Source: RGIG1959 sp045651865
Lineage (GTDB): Bacteria; Bacillota; Clostridia; Oscillospirales; Acutalibacteraceae
Length of the DNA: 32,844 nt
Assembly (NCBI GenBank): GCA_045651865.1
Contig: JAZRTC010000137.1
Coordinates: forward strand, 1 to 32,844
Reading direction: 5' to 3'
A model generated the notes under the pieces. It ran no database searches and was not told the DNA's origin. It was given only the letters and a program-made list of their open reading frames with translations. Position numbers and translations under genes: made by a program. Positions 1 through 8,313 of the stretch are shown here, piece after piece (the first letter of the stretch is position 1; every line of letters starts with the position of its first letter).

Positions 1-1545
1 CCCGATTTTAACGTGGATATCAGTAGCCCTTACACGCAATGCGGCGGCGTGACATGGTATGAACTGGATGACAACGGGTATCGTATGGGCGCTCTGGCTT
101 ATGATGATTGTTTTAAATCGGATACCCGCTATCGTGCGGAGGTTCGTGTTTTGCCTTCGGCGGGACGCTCAATCAATCTCGACTCCCGCGGTGCGGTACT
201 CAACGGTGAATTTGCGCAGTATTATTATCTGTCGGATACCGCGGTGGTTTTGTATGCCGAATATGACACATCCTTGTGCATCGCGGAGATGGATGTTCTG
301 GATGTGCAGTATCCGATCGGCGGCAAAACGCCGGATACGAATGTGGTGATCCGCGGCGTGAAGTCGGATGTGGATACCTATGCGAACGGCTCGCAGATTG
401 ACTGGTATTATGAAACCAATCCCGGCACGGCCGCGGCGGGGTTCAGCCGACTGGACGGGAAGTTTAAATCCGATCGTCGCCATCAGGCGTACATCACACT
501 TCGGACGGTGGGTGACTATTGGTTTGCCACCGATAAAGACGGCAATCTTGTTGTCGACACCTATATCGACGGTGTGCCTGTGGATGTTTCCTACGTTACC
601 GATACGTATCTTGATGACGGTGCGGTGAACAAGCTGGAAGCGGCGCGCACGTATGATCTTGCCAAAAACGCGGACGGTGTGTTTGTCGACGGTCTGTTGC
701 TGACGGATGGCTTGTATCTTGAAAAAAATCGTCGGGGCGTACAAACCGAAGATACGGTGGACAAAGAGGCGGGCTATGCCTGTTATGAAAACGGCGTGCT
801 GACGTTGCACAACTTTGAGTGGGATACGCGCGGCGATTACGATGCGATCGCAAGTTATCAGCCGCTGACGGTGTATATCGAAGGCAATAACCGTCTGACA
901 ACCGATTGTTCGGGCATCAACATCGCCAAGGCGCTTACTCTGTCGGGTGACAAGGATGCTGTGCTGGATATAGCGTCAAATCAATATGGTATTTTCGTCG
1001 ATGATACACTCACAATCAATGGAGCCCAATGGTTTATTCGAAATCAGATGTATGACGGCATCTGGTTGTATAGTGATCTCACAATGAACGACGGATTGTT
1101 GTCTGTGTACGGCAAATCGAGTGGCATCTGGGGTGACGATTGGCCGACACTTACTGTCAACGGCGGTACGCTGGAAGCCGGTGCTCCGAGCAACGAGGCG
1201 ATCGCCTGGTGTGACGTGAAACTTCCCGATAACGCGGATGTGTATGTGGGCGAATATGACGGTGCAACGACCGAGACGTGGGATGGCGTGACCGCGTTTG
1301 ACAATTACGGGTACGTACTCATCACGGTACCGTCGGACGAACCCGCGTTCCTCAAGGGCGATGTCAACAGCGACGGCGAAGTGGATATTTACGATGCACA
1401 GAGGGTGTTCAAGTATGTCAACGAAGAAATCATACTGGAAGGCACCGAGCTTGCCGCGGCGGATGTGACCGGCGACGGCGAAGTGGATATCTACGATGCA
1501 CAGCGACTGTTCAAATTCGTCAACGAGGAAATTGAAGAGCTGTAA
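1..1545 (+). CDS. Dockerin-bearing secreted protein, 5'-truncated by window edge
   Basis: The frame is open to base 1, so the N-terminus, and any signal peptide, lies outside the window; the GTG at 13 is only the first possible start codon inside it. The visible ~514 residues begin with two related beta-rich modules sharing an F-K-S-D-x-R core (about residues 30-110 and 140-210). A stretch rich in short beta strands follows (about 260-430) and resembles beta-helix carbohydrate-binding domains. The C-terminus is a type I-like dockerin with two nearly identical EF-hand repeats (GDVNSDGEVDIYDAQRVFKY and a DVTGDGEVDIYDAQRLFKF copy). Dockerins bind cohesins and tether secreted proteins to scaffoldins or the cell surface. 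No catalytic motif is recognisable. A terminator follows at 1584. The role is probably substrate binding or structural; this is inference. Confidence 0.8.
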   Translation, partial: PDFNVDISSPYTQCGGVTWYELDDNGYRMGALAYDDCFKSDTRYRAEVRVLPSAGRSINLDSRGAVLNGEFAQYYYLSDTAVVLYAEYDTSLCIAEMDVLDVQYPIGGKTPDTNVVIRGVKSDVDTYANGSQIDWYYETNPGTAAAGFSRLDGKFKSDRRHQAYITLRTVGDYWFATDKDGNLVVDTYIDGVPVDVSYVTDTYLDDGAVNKLEAARTYDLAKNADGVFVDGLLLTDGLYLEKNRRGVQTEDTVDKEAGYACYENGVLTLHNFEWDTRGDYDAIASYQPLTVYIEGNNRLTTDCSGINIAKALTLSGDKDAVLDIASNQYGIFVDDTLTINGAQWFIRNQMYDGIWLYSDLTMNDGLLSVYGKSSGIWGDDWPTLTVNGGTLEAGAPSNEAIAWCDVKLPDNADVYVGEYDGATTETWDGVTAFDNYGYVLITVPSDEPAFLKGDVNSDGEVDIYDAQRVFKYVNEEIILEGTELAAADVTGDGEVDIYDAQRLFKFVNEEIEEL

Positions 1546-1583
1546 TCGTTGCTTCGGCACGATTTCATAAAATAGTATATCCT

Positions 1584-1622
1584 AAAAAACGAGGGTTCGC
1601 ATATTTGCGAATCCTCGTTTTT
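1584..1622 (+). terminator. Rho-independent terminator after first dockerin gene
   Basis: A hairpin with about 17-bp arms (arms 1584-1601 and 1606-1622, loop TATT) pairs an A-rich 5' flank with a T run after the stem. One G-T wobble is present. It lies 38 bases after the stop codon. Confidence 0.85.
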
Positions 1623-1672
1623 AGTTTTAAAATCATACTTTAGCAGGATGCTTTTGTTTTTTTACAATCATA

Positions 1673-1701
1673 TTGTATTGTTTTCTGTTTTATGTTATAA
1701 T
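1673..1701 (+). promoter_or_regulatory. Sigma-A-like promoter of PPC/dockerin gene
   Basis: TTGTAT at 1673-1678, a 17-base spacer and TATAAT at 1696-1701, with an extended -10 TG at 1693-1694. It sits about 50 bases before the start codon at 1754. Confidence 0.7.
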
Positions 1702-1753
1702 TTTGATATGACAATCCGCTTGGTATCATATCTCATTGTGAAAGGATGAATCC

Positions 1754-3238
1754 ATGATGAAAAAACAGATCATCAGTATGTTGCTGGTACTTACTATGCT
1801 TGTGAGCTTTATGACGCCTCTTGCAGCGTCGGCGGAGGAAGTTGTTGGTACGCTGTCGCTTAATACCGAGGAAGAAATTGTGTGCATCGGTGTTGAAACC
1901 AGAGAGGAAACGAGGGTTTCTTTCTCGTTCACACCGGCAGAAACGGGTTACTACTGCTTGTTTTCTTACAACAATGTTTCCGAAGCTTCAGCTGAAGTGG
2001 ATCCCAGAGCGTATGTGTATGATGCAGAATACAATGAGATCCGATTCGATGATGACGATGGCGAAGGTGTGAACTTCCGCCTTGAAGCGGCATTGGAAGC
2101 GGGCGAAACCTATTGTTTCGTGACGGAGCTGTATGATCCCAGCGCTGTTGGCTCTTATAAAATTATGCTGGAACAAATAACGACGGCAGAATCTGTCAGC
2201 ATTGATTGCGGCGATCTGGTGTTGGATCAGGGCGATCCGGTGGATATTTATGTGACCTATTTCCCCGATGGTAGCTGGCAGGAAGAGTATACGGTCACAT
2301 CGTCGGATGAATCCGTGGTTATGGTTGAGGAAAAAACAATCTATGCCGTCGGTGCCGGCGAAGCGACCGTCACAATTGTCACCGAACTCGGTCTGACGGA
2401 TTCGATCGCCGTCACCGTGAACGGTGTAGATGAGCTGGAGCTCGGTGTCACATATACACAGCAAGGTGTTGACGGCGAACAAGTTCGTTATGCCTTTACG
2501 CCGTCTGTGTCGGGATGTTACACCATCACTTCCGGTGAAGCGCTCGGCGAGGATACCACAGTAGCGGTGTACTTGAGTGATATGTACGGTCAGTTGCGTT
2601 GTAATGACACCGGTTCGGCATCCTTTAAGCTGACCTATGAACTGAAAGCGGGTGCCGCATATTATTACGATGTGACGATGATGTGCGGTGCTGAGGAAAG
2701 CTCTGTCGATTTTGTGCTATCGAAAGAGGATGACAATCTTATTCCCGAAGCGAAATGCAACACGATGTATGATGTTGATATCACCAACCCCGGCGACGGT
2801 GCGTATTATGTGTTCAAACCCACCGTTACCGGTATGTATGTGATTTTCTCCGAAACAGAAGAGTCCCTTGATACGAAGCTGTTTGTGTATAACGCCGATT
2901 GGAGTCTGATATACAGCAATGATGACGGCGGCTATGACGGCCAGTTCCGTCTGGAGGATGAATTTATTGCCGGCGAAACATATTATCTGAAGAGCATCTT
3001 CTACTTCGACGGTCATACCGGTAGCTTTACGATGGGCATTGAGCCGTTGTTCGCAATGGGCGATGTAAACGGTGACGGGTATGTCGGTCTTGAAGATGCC
3101 ACGGCAGTTTTCTATTACATCAATGGTGAAGGGGAATTGTCGGACGATGCGCTTGGCATGGCGGATATGAACGGCGACGGCAAAGTAAATCTTTTTGATG
3201 CGGCGCGTTTGTTCTATATCGCCAACGGTCTGGTGTAA
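1754..3238 (+). CDS. Secreted protein with three PPC-like domains, a Big2-like domain and C-terminal dockerin
   Basis: The ATG at 1754 is preceded by AAAGGA at 1741-1746; a second ATG follows directly at 1757. Residues 1-27 form a signal peptide (MMKK, hydrophobic core, ASA-EE cleavage). Three beta-sandwich modules resemble bacterial pre-peptidase C-terminal (PPC) domains: about residues 45-140, 230-325 and 335-430. Each has the usual run of F-T-P-x-x-x-G-x-Y, an acidic N/D-D-D turn and L-x-A-G-x-x-Y-Y. A Big2-like Ig domain sits between the first two (about 145-222). The C-terminus (about 435-494) is a dockerin with two calcium-binding repeats (GDVNGDGYVGLEDA and ADMNGDGKVNLFDA). No catalytic domain is visible. 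It probably acts as a binding or adaptor subunit of an extracellular complex; its ligand cannot be named from sequence. Confidence 0.85.
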   Translation: MMKKQIISMLLVLTMLVSFMTPLAASAEEVVGTLSLNTEEEIVCIGVETREETRVSFSFTPAETGYYCLFSYNNVSEASAEVDPRAYVYDAEYNEIRFDDDDGEGVNFRLEAALEAGETYCFVTELYDPSAVGSYKIMLEQITTAESVSIDCGDLVLDQGDPVDIYVTYFPDGSWQEEYTVTSSDESVVMVEEKTIYAVGAGEATVTIVTELGLTDSIAVTVNGVDELELGVTYTQQGVDGEQVRYAFTPSVSGCYTITSGEALGEDTTVAVYLSDMYGQLRCNDTGSASFKLTYELKAGAAYYYDVTMMCGAEESSVDFVLSKEDDNLIPEAKCNTMYDVDITNPGDGAYYVFKPTVTGMYVIFSETEESLDTKLFVYNADWSLIYSNDDGGYDGQFRLEDEFIAGETYYLKSIFYFDGHTGSFTMGIEPLFAMGDVNGDGYVGLEDATAVFYYINGEGELSDDALGMADMNGDGKVNLFDAARLFYIANGLV

Positions 3239-3262
3239 GGCATTGAGACAATTGTTGAATAC

Positions 3263-3301
3263 AAAGGAAGACTCCGTCTTATGACGGGATCTTCCTTTTT
3301 G
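3263..3301 (+). terminator. Rho-independent terminator
   Basis: The arm AAAGGAAGACTCCGTC pairs across a TTAT loop with GACGGGATCTTCCTTT and runs into a T5 tail. It ends the dockerin gene and insulates the regulator promoter that starts at 3315. Confidence 0.85.
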
Positions 3302-3314
3302 TTTACAAAAAGCC

Positions 3315-3370
3315 TTGACAAAACAGGTTTAATGCGTTAAACTTAAATCAAAGGTTTAATGAATTCAACC
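3315..3370 (+). promoter_or_regulatory. Promoter with two dyad operators for the BlaI-like repressor
   Basis: A consensus -35, TTGACA, lies at 3315-3320. The -10 is not clear; TTAAAC at 3337-3342 is the best-spaced candidate. Two related palindromes follow. The first is GTTTAA-TGCG-TTAAAC at 3327-3342, perfect over 6-bp arms. The second is GGTTTAATGAATTCAACC at 3353-3370, matching at 7 of 9 arm positions. Both contain GGTTTAATG and their centres are 27 bp apart. BlaI/MecI repressors typically bind such paired dyads over their own promoter, so autoregulation is the natural inference. Confidence 0.7.
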
Positions 3371-3386
3371 TAAGGAGGCGTGTGCT

Positions 3387-3737
3387 TTGGCAGGCGTGAA
3401 GATTTTTGAAAGTGAATATCGGTTTTGCTCCATTCTGTGGGACAATGAACCGATCGGGAGTATGGCATTGGTGGCGCTGTGCAAGGAACAGCTCGGATGG
3501 AGTAAGGCGACGACCTTTACGGTGATTCGCCGACTGGCAGAACGCGGTATCGTGAAAAATGAACAGGCAACGGTGACTGCTCTTGTGTCGCGTGAGGAGG
3601 CACAGATCGCGCAGATCGACGAACTGCTGGAGTCCCGTTTTGACAGCTCACTTCCTGCGTTTCTGACGGCGTTTTCCAAGCGGCAGAATCTGACGGATGA
3701 ACAGCTTGCGGAAATCCTCCGCATCATTGGGCAGTGA
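3387..3737 (+). CDS. BlaI/MecI-family winged-helix transcriptional repressor
   Basis: The product has 116 residues from a TTG start at 3387, set by AAGGAGG at 3372-3378 with 8-base spacing. The N-terminal winged helix shows family features: an I-L-W-D-N-E-P start of helix 1, a recognition-helix region with W-S-K-A-T-T-F-T-V-I-R-R-L and a following E-R-G-I-V wing entry. The C-terminal third is a short helical dimerisation and cleavage region. In BlaI/MecI systems the repressor dimer is inactivated by proteolysis when the membrane sensor protease fires. The next gene, 12 bases downstream, is such a protease. Length is slightly below the usual 120-130 residues. The target inducer is unknown. Confidence 0.88.
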   Translation: MAGVKIFESEYRFCSILWDNEPIGSMALVALCKEQLGWSKATTFTVIRRLAERGIVKNEQATVTALVSREEAQIAQIDELLESRFDSSLPAFLTAFSKRQNLTDEQLAEILRIIGQ

Positions 3738-3749
3738 GGAAGTGATTTT

Positions 3750-6326
3750 ATGGAAGTGATAGTTCAAAGGCTCGCAGAAATCAGTGTAACAGCAGGGATT
3801 GTTGTTCTTGGTGTATGCCTTGTACGGCTTCTTTGTAAAAAAGCGCCCAAGTGGATTGCGGTGCTGTTGTGGGGTCTTGTGGGACTGAGACTGCTGTTGC
3901 CGTTCTCAATTGAAAGTCCCGTCAGTGTCGTCCCGTCGGTGGATCTGCCGCGAATCGAGCAAACTGTTTTGCCGCAGGTCGGCGAAAAAACGCCGATCAA
4001 AGTCGTGACCGATCCCACAGATACCAAACCGATTCCCGATAATGCCGTGGTGGATACATCGGATACAGCGCCGTCTGTTATCGCAAAGCCGACGGTATCC
4101 TTCTGGCAGGTCGCTTCAATTGTGTGGATAGTCGGTGTGGCGGGAATGCTCGCCTATGCGGCGGCGACTTATTGTGCGGTAAGGCGGCGTGTCCGTGCGG
4201 CGACGAAAGAGGAAGACGGTGTGTATCGTTCGGAAGCGGTGGGCTCGCCCTTTATTCTCGGTATATTCCGTACGCGGATCTATGTGCCGTATACCCTGCA
4301 GGGTGAACAGCTGGAGGCAGTCCTCGCGCACGAACGCGCGCATATCAAGCGACTGGATCACATCATCAAGCCGTTCGGCTTTTTGCTTTTAAGTGTATAT
4401 TGGTTCCAACCGCTGCTGTGGCTGGGGTATATCCTGCTGTGCCGCGATGTTGAGCTCGCGTGTGACGAACGGGTTGTCCGCTCGTTGTCAGAGGAACAGC
4501 GGCGCGGGTATTCAATGGCGCTGGTGACATCGGCGGTCGGTCGCCACCGTGTGGCGGCGTGTCCGCTTGCATTCGGTGAAGTGGCTGTGAAAGAAAGGGT
4601 GAGATCGGTGATGAATTATAAAAAGCCTGCTTTCTGGATCGTGATCGCGGCGGTGGTATTGAGCACGGTAGCGGCTATATGTTTATTGACCGATCCACTG
4701 AGCACCACGCCGTATTCGACACTTGACGGAGCGACACTTTGGGTGGATGCTCCGGGAGTTATGGAGCTTGACGATGGTTCCCCGGTTATGGGATTGGGCG
4801 GTGATTCGATCACGCTTCCCGAGGGTGAAGATTATATTATGAATCGGGAGTTTCCCGAAGCAGGGAAGGTGTACTTCACGCTTGTTGACTCGGATGACCG
4901 CGAGATGAGTGCGACGGTGACACTCAATAAAGATCTGTATCATAATGGTCGCAAGGTGTCAAAAGTAAATGTGTCGTATTGGGAACCGGTCACACTCAAT
5001 GAAAAACGGGACGGAAGCGGTATGGGCGTGACGCTGTCGATCTCGTTGCCGTCGACGAAAGAGAACAACTATTGGTATTCACACAGCGACAGCACATCTG
5101 TTACGCGGTATGCAAACGGCAACACGGTGCTGTATCTGTACTACAAGCATTTTGTGCTGACGGATGACGGTATGGTGGCGACGAATCTGAGCGGTGAATG
5201 TTCCTACAATTGGGTGAAAGAAAACGATTATATGATCGCCGATCCGGTCAAAAAGTACACACAAGGGAGTTATGAATGGGTTGACGGTACCCTGGTGCTG
5301 ACCGAAGACGGCGGTCTGACGCGGTATGTGTTTCGCGTGAATGCGGACGGTTCGCTGACCCATCTGAAGAAACAGCTCTCCCGTCACAAAAAGGCGCAGT
5401 CACCTGTGTTGGCAAACGGGTTGTCGTTGATGAAGGAATATGCGCTGGAAGTCGTTAAAAATGAAACGAGAGGCTGTTCGTACACCCTGCGTGACGGACA
5501 GGGACGGTATTTGTTCACGGGCGAATCGGAGATTGAAAATCTTGAAATCATTTCCTATGCGGACGGCACGGTGCGGCTTGTTCGGGAACAACCGGACAGG
5601 CGTTATGTTGCGGAGCACGAATGGATCGATCTGCAAAGCGGCGAGAGTCGCGGTGTGTGCTGCTATGGATCAAGTGATCACCGATTCGGCGGTTCGGGGT
5701 ATGTGCCGTTGCTGTGTGAGAAAGACGGCAAGGTGATTTTGAAAGCGCAGTATTCCTCATGGTGCGGTACAGCGCCGCCGAAAAATTTTCTGTTTGAGTT
5801 GGAAGGCTTGTCCGATCTTCGCCATGGTGCCGTCAAAGCCATCGTAGATAATGGCGAGATCGTCATCGCCTACACGGATGACAACGGCAACGCCCGTGTG
5901 ATCGCCGAAGAACTGACCGATACCAAGAACGGCGTGAGCGACCCGATCACGCGCCCACTTGTCACGGTGACGGAATTTGATGCCGATGGCAAATCGATTA
6001 CAGGCTCTGCACAAACGGTGCGGTACAATCAGATCTCGGCCGCGTACATTCGGATCGGTGAGGAATATGTAGATCTGGATAAAGCGCTGTCAAACGGCAA
6101 TTTGACCGTGGCGTTACTGGAGGAATGGCTGGAACAGCAGATCGACGGTTCCTTGGTGTGTAAAGAAACGGATGGCAGCGTATCGGGTGCCGATGCTTAT
6201 CAGGTTCATTTCCATGACGGCACCGATGGGTATCATACCATCCATATTGTGCATTACCCGAGCGGTGGTACGGAAATAACAGTCGGTTATAAAGTTTACC
6301 ATTCCCCGATTATGGTAAGTTGGTAA
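3750..6326 (+). CDS. BlaR1/MecR1-type M56 membrane metalloprotease with large unknown ectodomain
   Basis: The product has 858 residues. N-terminal membrane segments lie at about residues 12-28, 35-52 and 115-140. The cytoplasmic-facing zinc protease core carries HERAH (His194, Glu195, His198) and E-L-A-C-D with Glu235 as probable third ligand. A further membrane pair follows at about 205-230 and 293-312. From about residue 315 to the end there is a roughly 540-residue predicted extracellular region made mostly of beta-rich sequence, without the SxxK/SxN/KTG motifs of a penicillin-binding sensor. In BlaR1 and MecR1 the ectodomain senses beta-lactam and triggers repressor cleavage. Here the co-transcribed BlaI-like gene implies the same logic with a different, unidentified signal. 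GAGGA at 3736-3740 serves the ATG. Confidence 0.82.
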   Translation: MEVIVQRLAEISVTAGIVVLGVCLVRLLCKKAPKWIAVLLWGLVGLRLLLPFSIESPVSVVPSVDLPRIEQTVLPQVGEKTPIKVVTDPTDTKPIPDNAVVDTSDTAPSVIAKPTVSFWQVASIVWIVGVAGMLAYAAATYCAVRRRVRAATKEEDGVYRSEAVGSPFILGIFRTRIYVPYTLQGEQLEAVLAHERAHIKRLDHIIKPFGFLLLSVYWFQPLLWLGYILLCRDVELACDERVVRSLSEEQRRGYSMALVTSAVGRHRVAACPLAFGEVAVKERVRSVMNYKKPAFWIVIAAVVLSTVAAICLLTDPLSTTPYSTLDGATLWVDAPGVMELDDGSPVMGLGGDSITLPEGEDYIMNREFPEAGKVYFTLVDSDDREMSATVTLNKDLYHNGRKVSKVNVSYWEPVTLNEKRDGSGMGVTLSISLPSTKENNYWYSHSDSTSVTRYANGNTVLYLYYKHFVLTDDGMVATNLSGECSYNWVKENDYMIADPVKKYTQGSYEWVDGTLVLTEDGGLTRYVFRVNADGSLTHLKKQLSRHKKAQSPVLANGLSLMKEYALEVVKNETRGCSYTLRDGQGRYLFTGESEIENLEIISYADGTVRLVREQPDRRYVAEHEWIDLQSGESRGVCCYGSSDHRFGGSGYVPLLCEKDGKVILKAQYSSWCGTAPPKNFLFELEGLSDLRHGAVKAIVDNGEIVIAYTDDNGNARVIAEELTDTKNGVSDPITRPLVTVTEFDADGKSITGSAQTVRYNQISAAYIRIGEEYVDLDKALSNGNLTVALLEEWLEQQIDGSLVCKETDGSVSGADAYQVHFHDGTDGYHTIHIVHYPSGGTEITVGYKVYHSPIMVSW

Positions 6327-6330
6327 ATGG

Positions 6331-6365
6331 AAAACCCTCCGCGGCGCAAACGGCGGAGGGTTTCT
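6331..6365 (+). terminator. Rho-independent terminator of repressor/protease operon
   Basis: AAACCCTCCGC at 6332-6342 pairs with GCGGAGGGTTT at 6353-6363. It begins a few bases after the stop codon. Confidence 0.8.
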
Positions 6366-6393
6366 TGCATGATTTCTTAATCTGTGGTAAAAT
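6365..6393 (+). promoter_or_regulatory. Sigma-A-like promoter of the 63-residue protein gene
   Basis: TTGCAT at 6365-6370, a 17-base spacer and TAAAAT at 6388-6393. It directly abuts the preceding terminator. Confidence 0.65.
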
Positions 6394-6427
6394 CAGAAAA
6401 ACGCATACCGAAAGGCGGTGCTGTACA

Positions 6428-6619
6428 ATGGCAAGAGAAAAAATCACGGATTGGACCGGCAAGATCATCGGATGGGTCGAATGGTCGGGCAACAAAAAGT
6501 GGTTGAGCGATTTTCACGGAAGGCGACTGGGGTATTACGACAAGTCGCTGGATAAAACCTTTGATTTTTACGGCCGTCAGGTCGGCAAAGGGGATATCGT
6601 GATGACATTGTTGCGATAA
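6428..6619 (+). CDS. Small uncharacterised protein with three glycine-turn repeats
   Basis: The product has 63 residues. The ATG at 6428 is chosen because AAAGGCGG (6411-6418) lies 9 bases upstream and a promoter lies just before it; the longer frame from 6320 would run through the preceding terminator. The sequence contains three copies of aromatic-x-G-[KR]-x-x-G: Gly11/Gly15, Gly31/Gly35 and Gly49/Gly53, spaced 20 and 18 residues apart. This suggests a small beta-meander. There is no signal peptide or membrane segment, and the charge is mildly basic. I do not recognise the family and assign no function. Confidence 0.7.
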   Translation: MAREKITDWTGKIIGWVEWSGNKKWLSDFHGRRLGYYDKSLDKTFDFYGRQVGKGDIVMTLLR

Positions 6620-6635
6620 AAAGCGTTGCGTACGC

Positions 6636-6664
6636 TTGATTTCTTGCCGTGTATTCGTTATAAT
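6636..6664 (+). promoter_or_regulatory. Sigma-A-like promoter of galT
   Basis: TTGATT at 6636-6641, a 17-base spacer and a perfect TATAAT at 6659-6664, 32 bases before the galT start codon. Confidence 0.8.
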
Positions 6665-6696
6665 GAGAGGCAAGAGGAAATAAAGGAGGAATTCCT

Positions 6697-8184
6697 ATGA
6701 TCTGTAACGACATTCAGAAACTGATCGAATATGCGCTTGCCAAAGCGCTTATCACCGAAGACGATGTGATGGTGGTGCGCAACGCGCTGATGGACACCCT
6801 CGGTGTGGACAACTGGGAAGAGCCGACCGAGCATTATCAGGATGAAACCGTGGATGCACTTCTTGAGACGCTGCTTATCTTTGCTGTTGAAAACGGCGTG
6901 ATTGAAGATACCGCGAACAACCGCGATCTGTTTGATACCAAGCTGATGGGACTTCTGACCCCGATGCCGCGCGAGATCATCGCGGCGTTCCGTGCGCAGT
7001 ATAATGCCGATCGTCACGGTGCGACCGACTGGTATTATCAGATCAGCAAGGACACCAATTATGTCCGCGCAGGCCGCATTGCGAAGGATCGCAAATGGAC
7101 CTACGACTGCGAATACGGCACGCTGGATATCACCATCAACTGTTCCAAGCCTGAAAAAGATCCCCGCGATATCGCCGCGGCAGGCAAGCAAAAAGCGGTT
7201 GCCTATCCGAAATGTCAGCTCTGCGTGGAAAACGCAGGCTTTGCAGGTCACGCGACCCATCCCGCCCGCCAGAATCTGCGCCCCATCCCGATCCGCGTGG
7301 CAGACGGCGACTGGATGCTGCAGTATTCGCCCTACGGCTATTATAACGAGCATTGCATCATCTTCAATGCCGCACATGTGCCGATGGCAATTGACGACGC
7401 AGTGTTTGACAAGCTGTTTGATATTCTGGATTTCCTGCCGCATTATTTCGTCGGTTCCAATGCCGATTTGCCCATCGTCGGCGGTTCCATTTTGTCGCAT
7501 GAGCATTTTCAGGGCGGCAACTATACCTTTGCAATGACCAATGCACCCGTGGAGCATACATTTGTGATGTCCGATTTTCCGCAGGTGCAGGCAGGTCTGC
7601 TCAAATGGCCGATGTCCGTTGTGCGCGTATCTTCCAAGGATCGCGAGCAGCTTGCCGCCTGCTGTCAGAAGGTGCTTGGTGCGTGGCGCGGTTACAGCGA
7701 TGAGACGGTGCATATCCACGCGTTTACAGGCGATACCCCGCACAACACCGTCACCCCGATTGCACGCATCCGTGACGGTGTGTATGAATGTGATCTTGTG
7801 CTTCGCAACAACATCACAACGGAGGAACGCCCCATGGGTCTGTTCCATCCCAATCCCTCGCTCCACCACATCAAGAAGGAAAACATCGGCCTGATCGAGG
7901 TTATGGGTCTTGCGGTGCTTCCCGCACGACTGGTCGCCGAGATGGATGAGATGAAAGAGGCGATGCTGACGGGCGGTTCGTTCGATACGCCGTCGCTGAA
8001 ACCCCATGAGGAGTGGACGAAGGGTGTGCTTGCCGCACATCCCGAATTCTGCGCCGACAATGCCTATGATATCCTCAAGCAGGAGATCGGCAAGGTGTTC
8101 AAGGAAGTGCTTGAGGACGCGGGCGTGTTCAAGCGTGACGAGCAAGGTAAAGCGGCATTTCTGCGCTTTACTGAGAGTCTGTAA
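6697..8184 (+). CDS. galT: UTP-hexose-1-phosphate / UDP-glucose-hexose-1-phosphate uridylyltransferase (class II GalT)
   Basis: The product has 495 residues, the length of the Firmicutes-type GalT-2 family rather than the ~350-residue E. coli type. Family landmarks are visible: the N-terminal I-x-x-L-I-E-Y-A-L segment with M-D-T-L-G-V-D-N-W, the L-L-T-P-M-P-R-E block, C-x-L-C-x-E-N-A-G-F (about 171-179), and S-H-E-H-F-Q-G-G (about 267-274) as the probable active-site histidine region. It transfers UMP between UDP-glucose and galactose-1-phosphate in the Leloir pathway. AAAGGAGG at 6683-6690 sets the ATG. It stands alone, with its own promoter and terminator; no galK or galE is in the window. 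Confidence 0.93.
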   Translation: MICNDIQKLIEYALAKALITEDDVMVVRNALMDTLGVDNWEEPTEHYQDETVDALLETLLIFAVENGVIEDTANNRDLFDTKLMGLLTPMPREIIAAFRAQYNADRHGATDWYYQISKDTNYVRAGRIAKDRKWTYDCEYGTLDITINCSKPEKDPRDIAAAGKQKAVAYPKCQLCVENAGFAGHATHPARQNLRPIPIRVADGDWMLQYSPYGYYNEHCIIFNAAHVPMAIDDAVFDKLFDILDFLPHYFVGSNADLPIVGGSILSHEHFQGGNYTFAMTNAPVEHTFVMSDFPQVQAGLLKWPMSVVRVSSKDREQLAACCQKVLGAWRGYSDETVHIHAFTGDTPHNTVTPIARIRDGVYECDLVLRNNITTEERPMGLFHPNPSLHHIKKENIGLIEVMGLAVLPARLVAEMDEMKEAMLTGGSFDTPSLKPHEEWTKGVLAAHPEFCADNAYDILKQEIGKVFKEVLEDAGVFKRDEQGKAAFLRFTESL

Positions 8185-8228
8185 GCATTTGGCAAAATTC
8201 ACAAAGAAACTTCAGATTTTAGGGTGCT

Positions 8229-8266
8229 AAAGCGGGAAAGAATGGGAATCTTTCCCGCTTTTTTTG
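8229..8266 (+). terminator. Rho-independent terminator of galT
   Basis: AAAGCGGGAAAG at 8229-8240 pairs perfectly with CTTTCCCGCTTT at 8250-8261 across a 9-base loop, followed by a T run. Confidence 0.92.
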
Positions 8267-8313
8267 TGCATATCCTACAAAATCGGGATAGAGAAACAAC
8301 GCTTGCGGATAGA

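Noticed and set aside
6621..6637. Possible terminator AAGCGT-ACGCTT after the 63-residue protein gene
   Set aside because: The stem is only 6 bp, lacks a T run and overlaps the galT -35 box.
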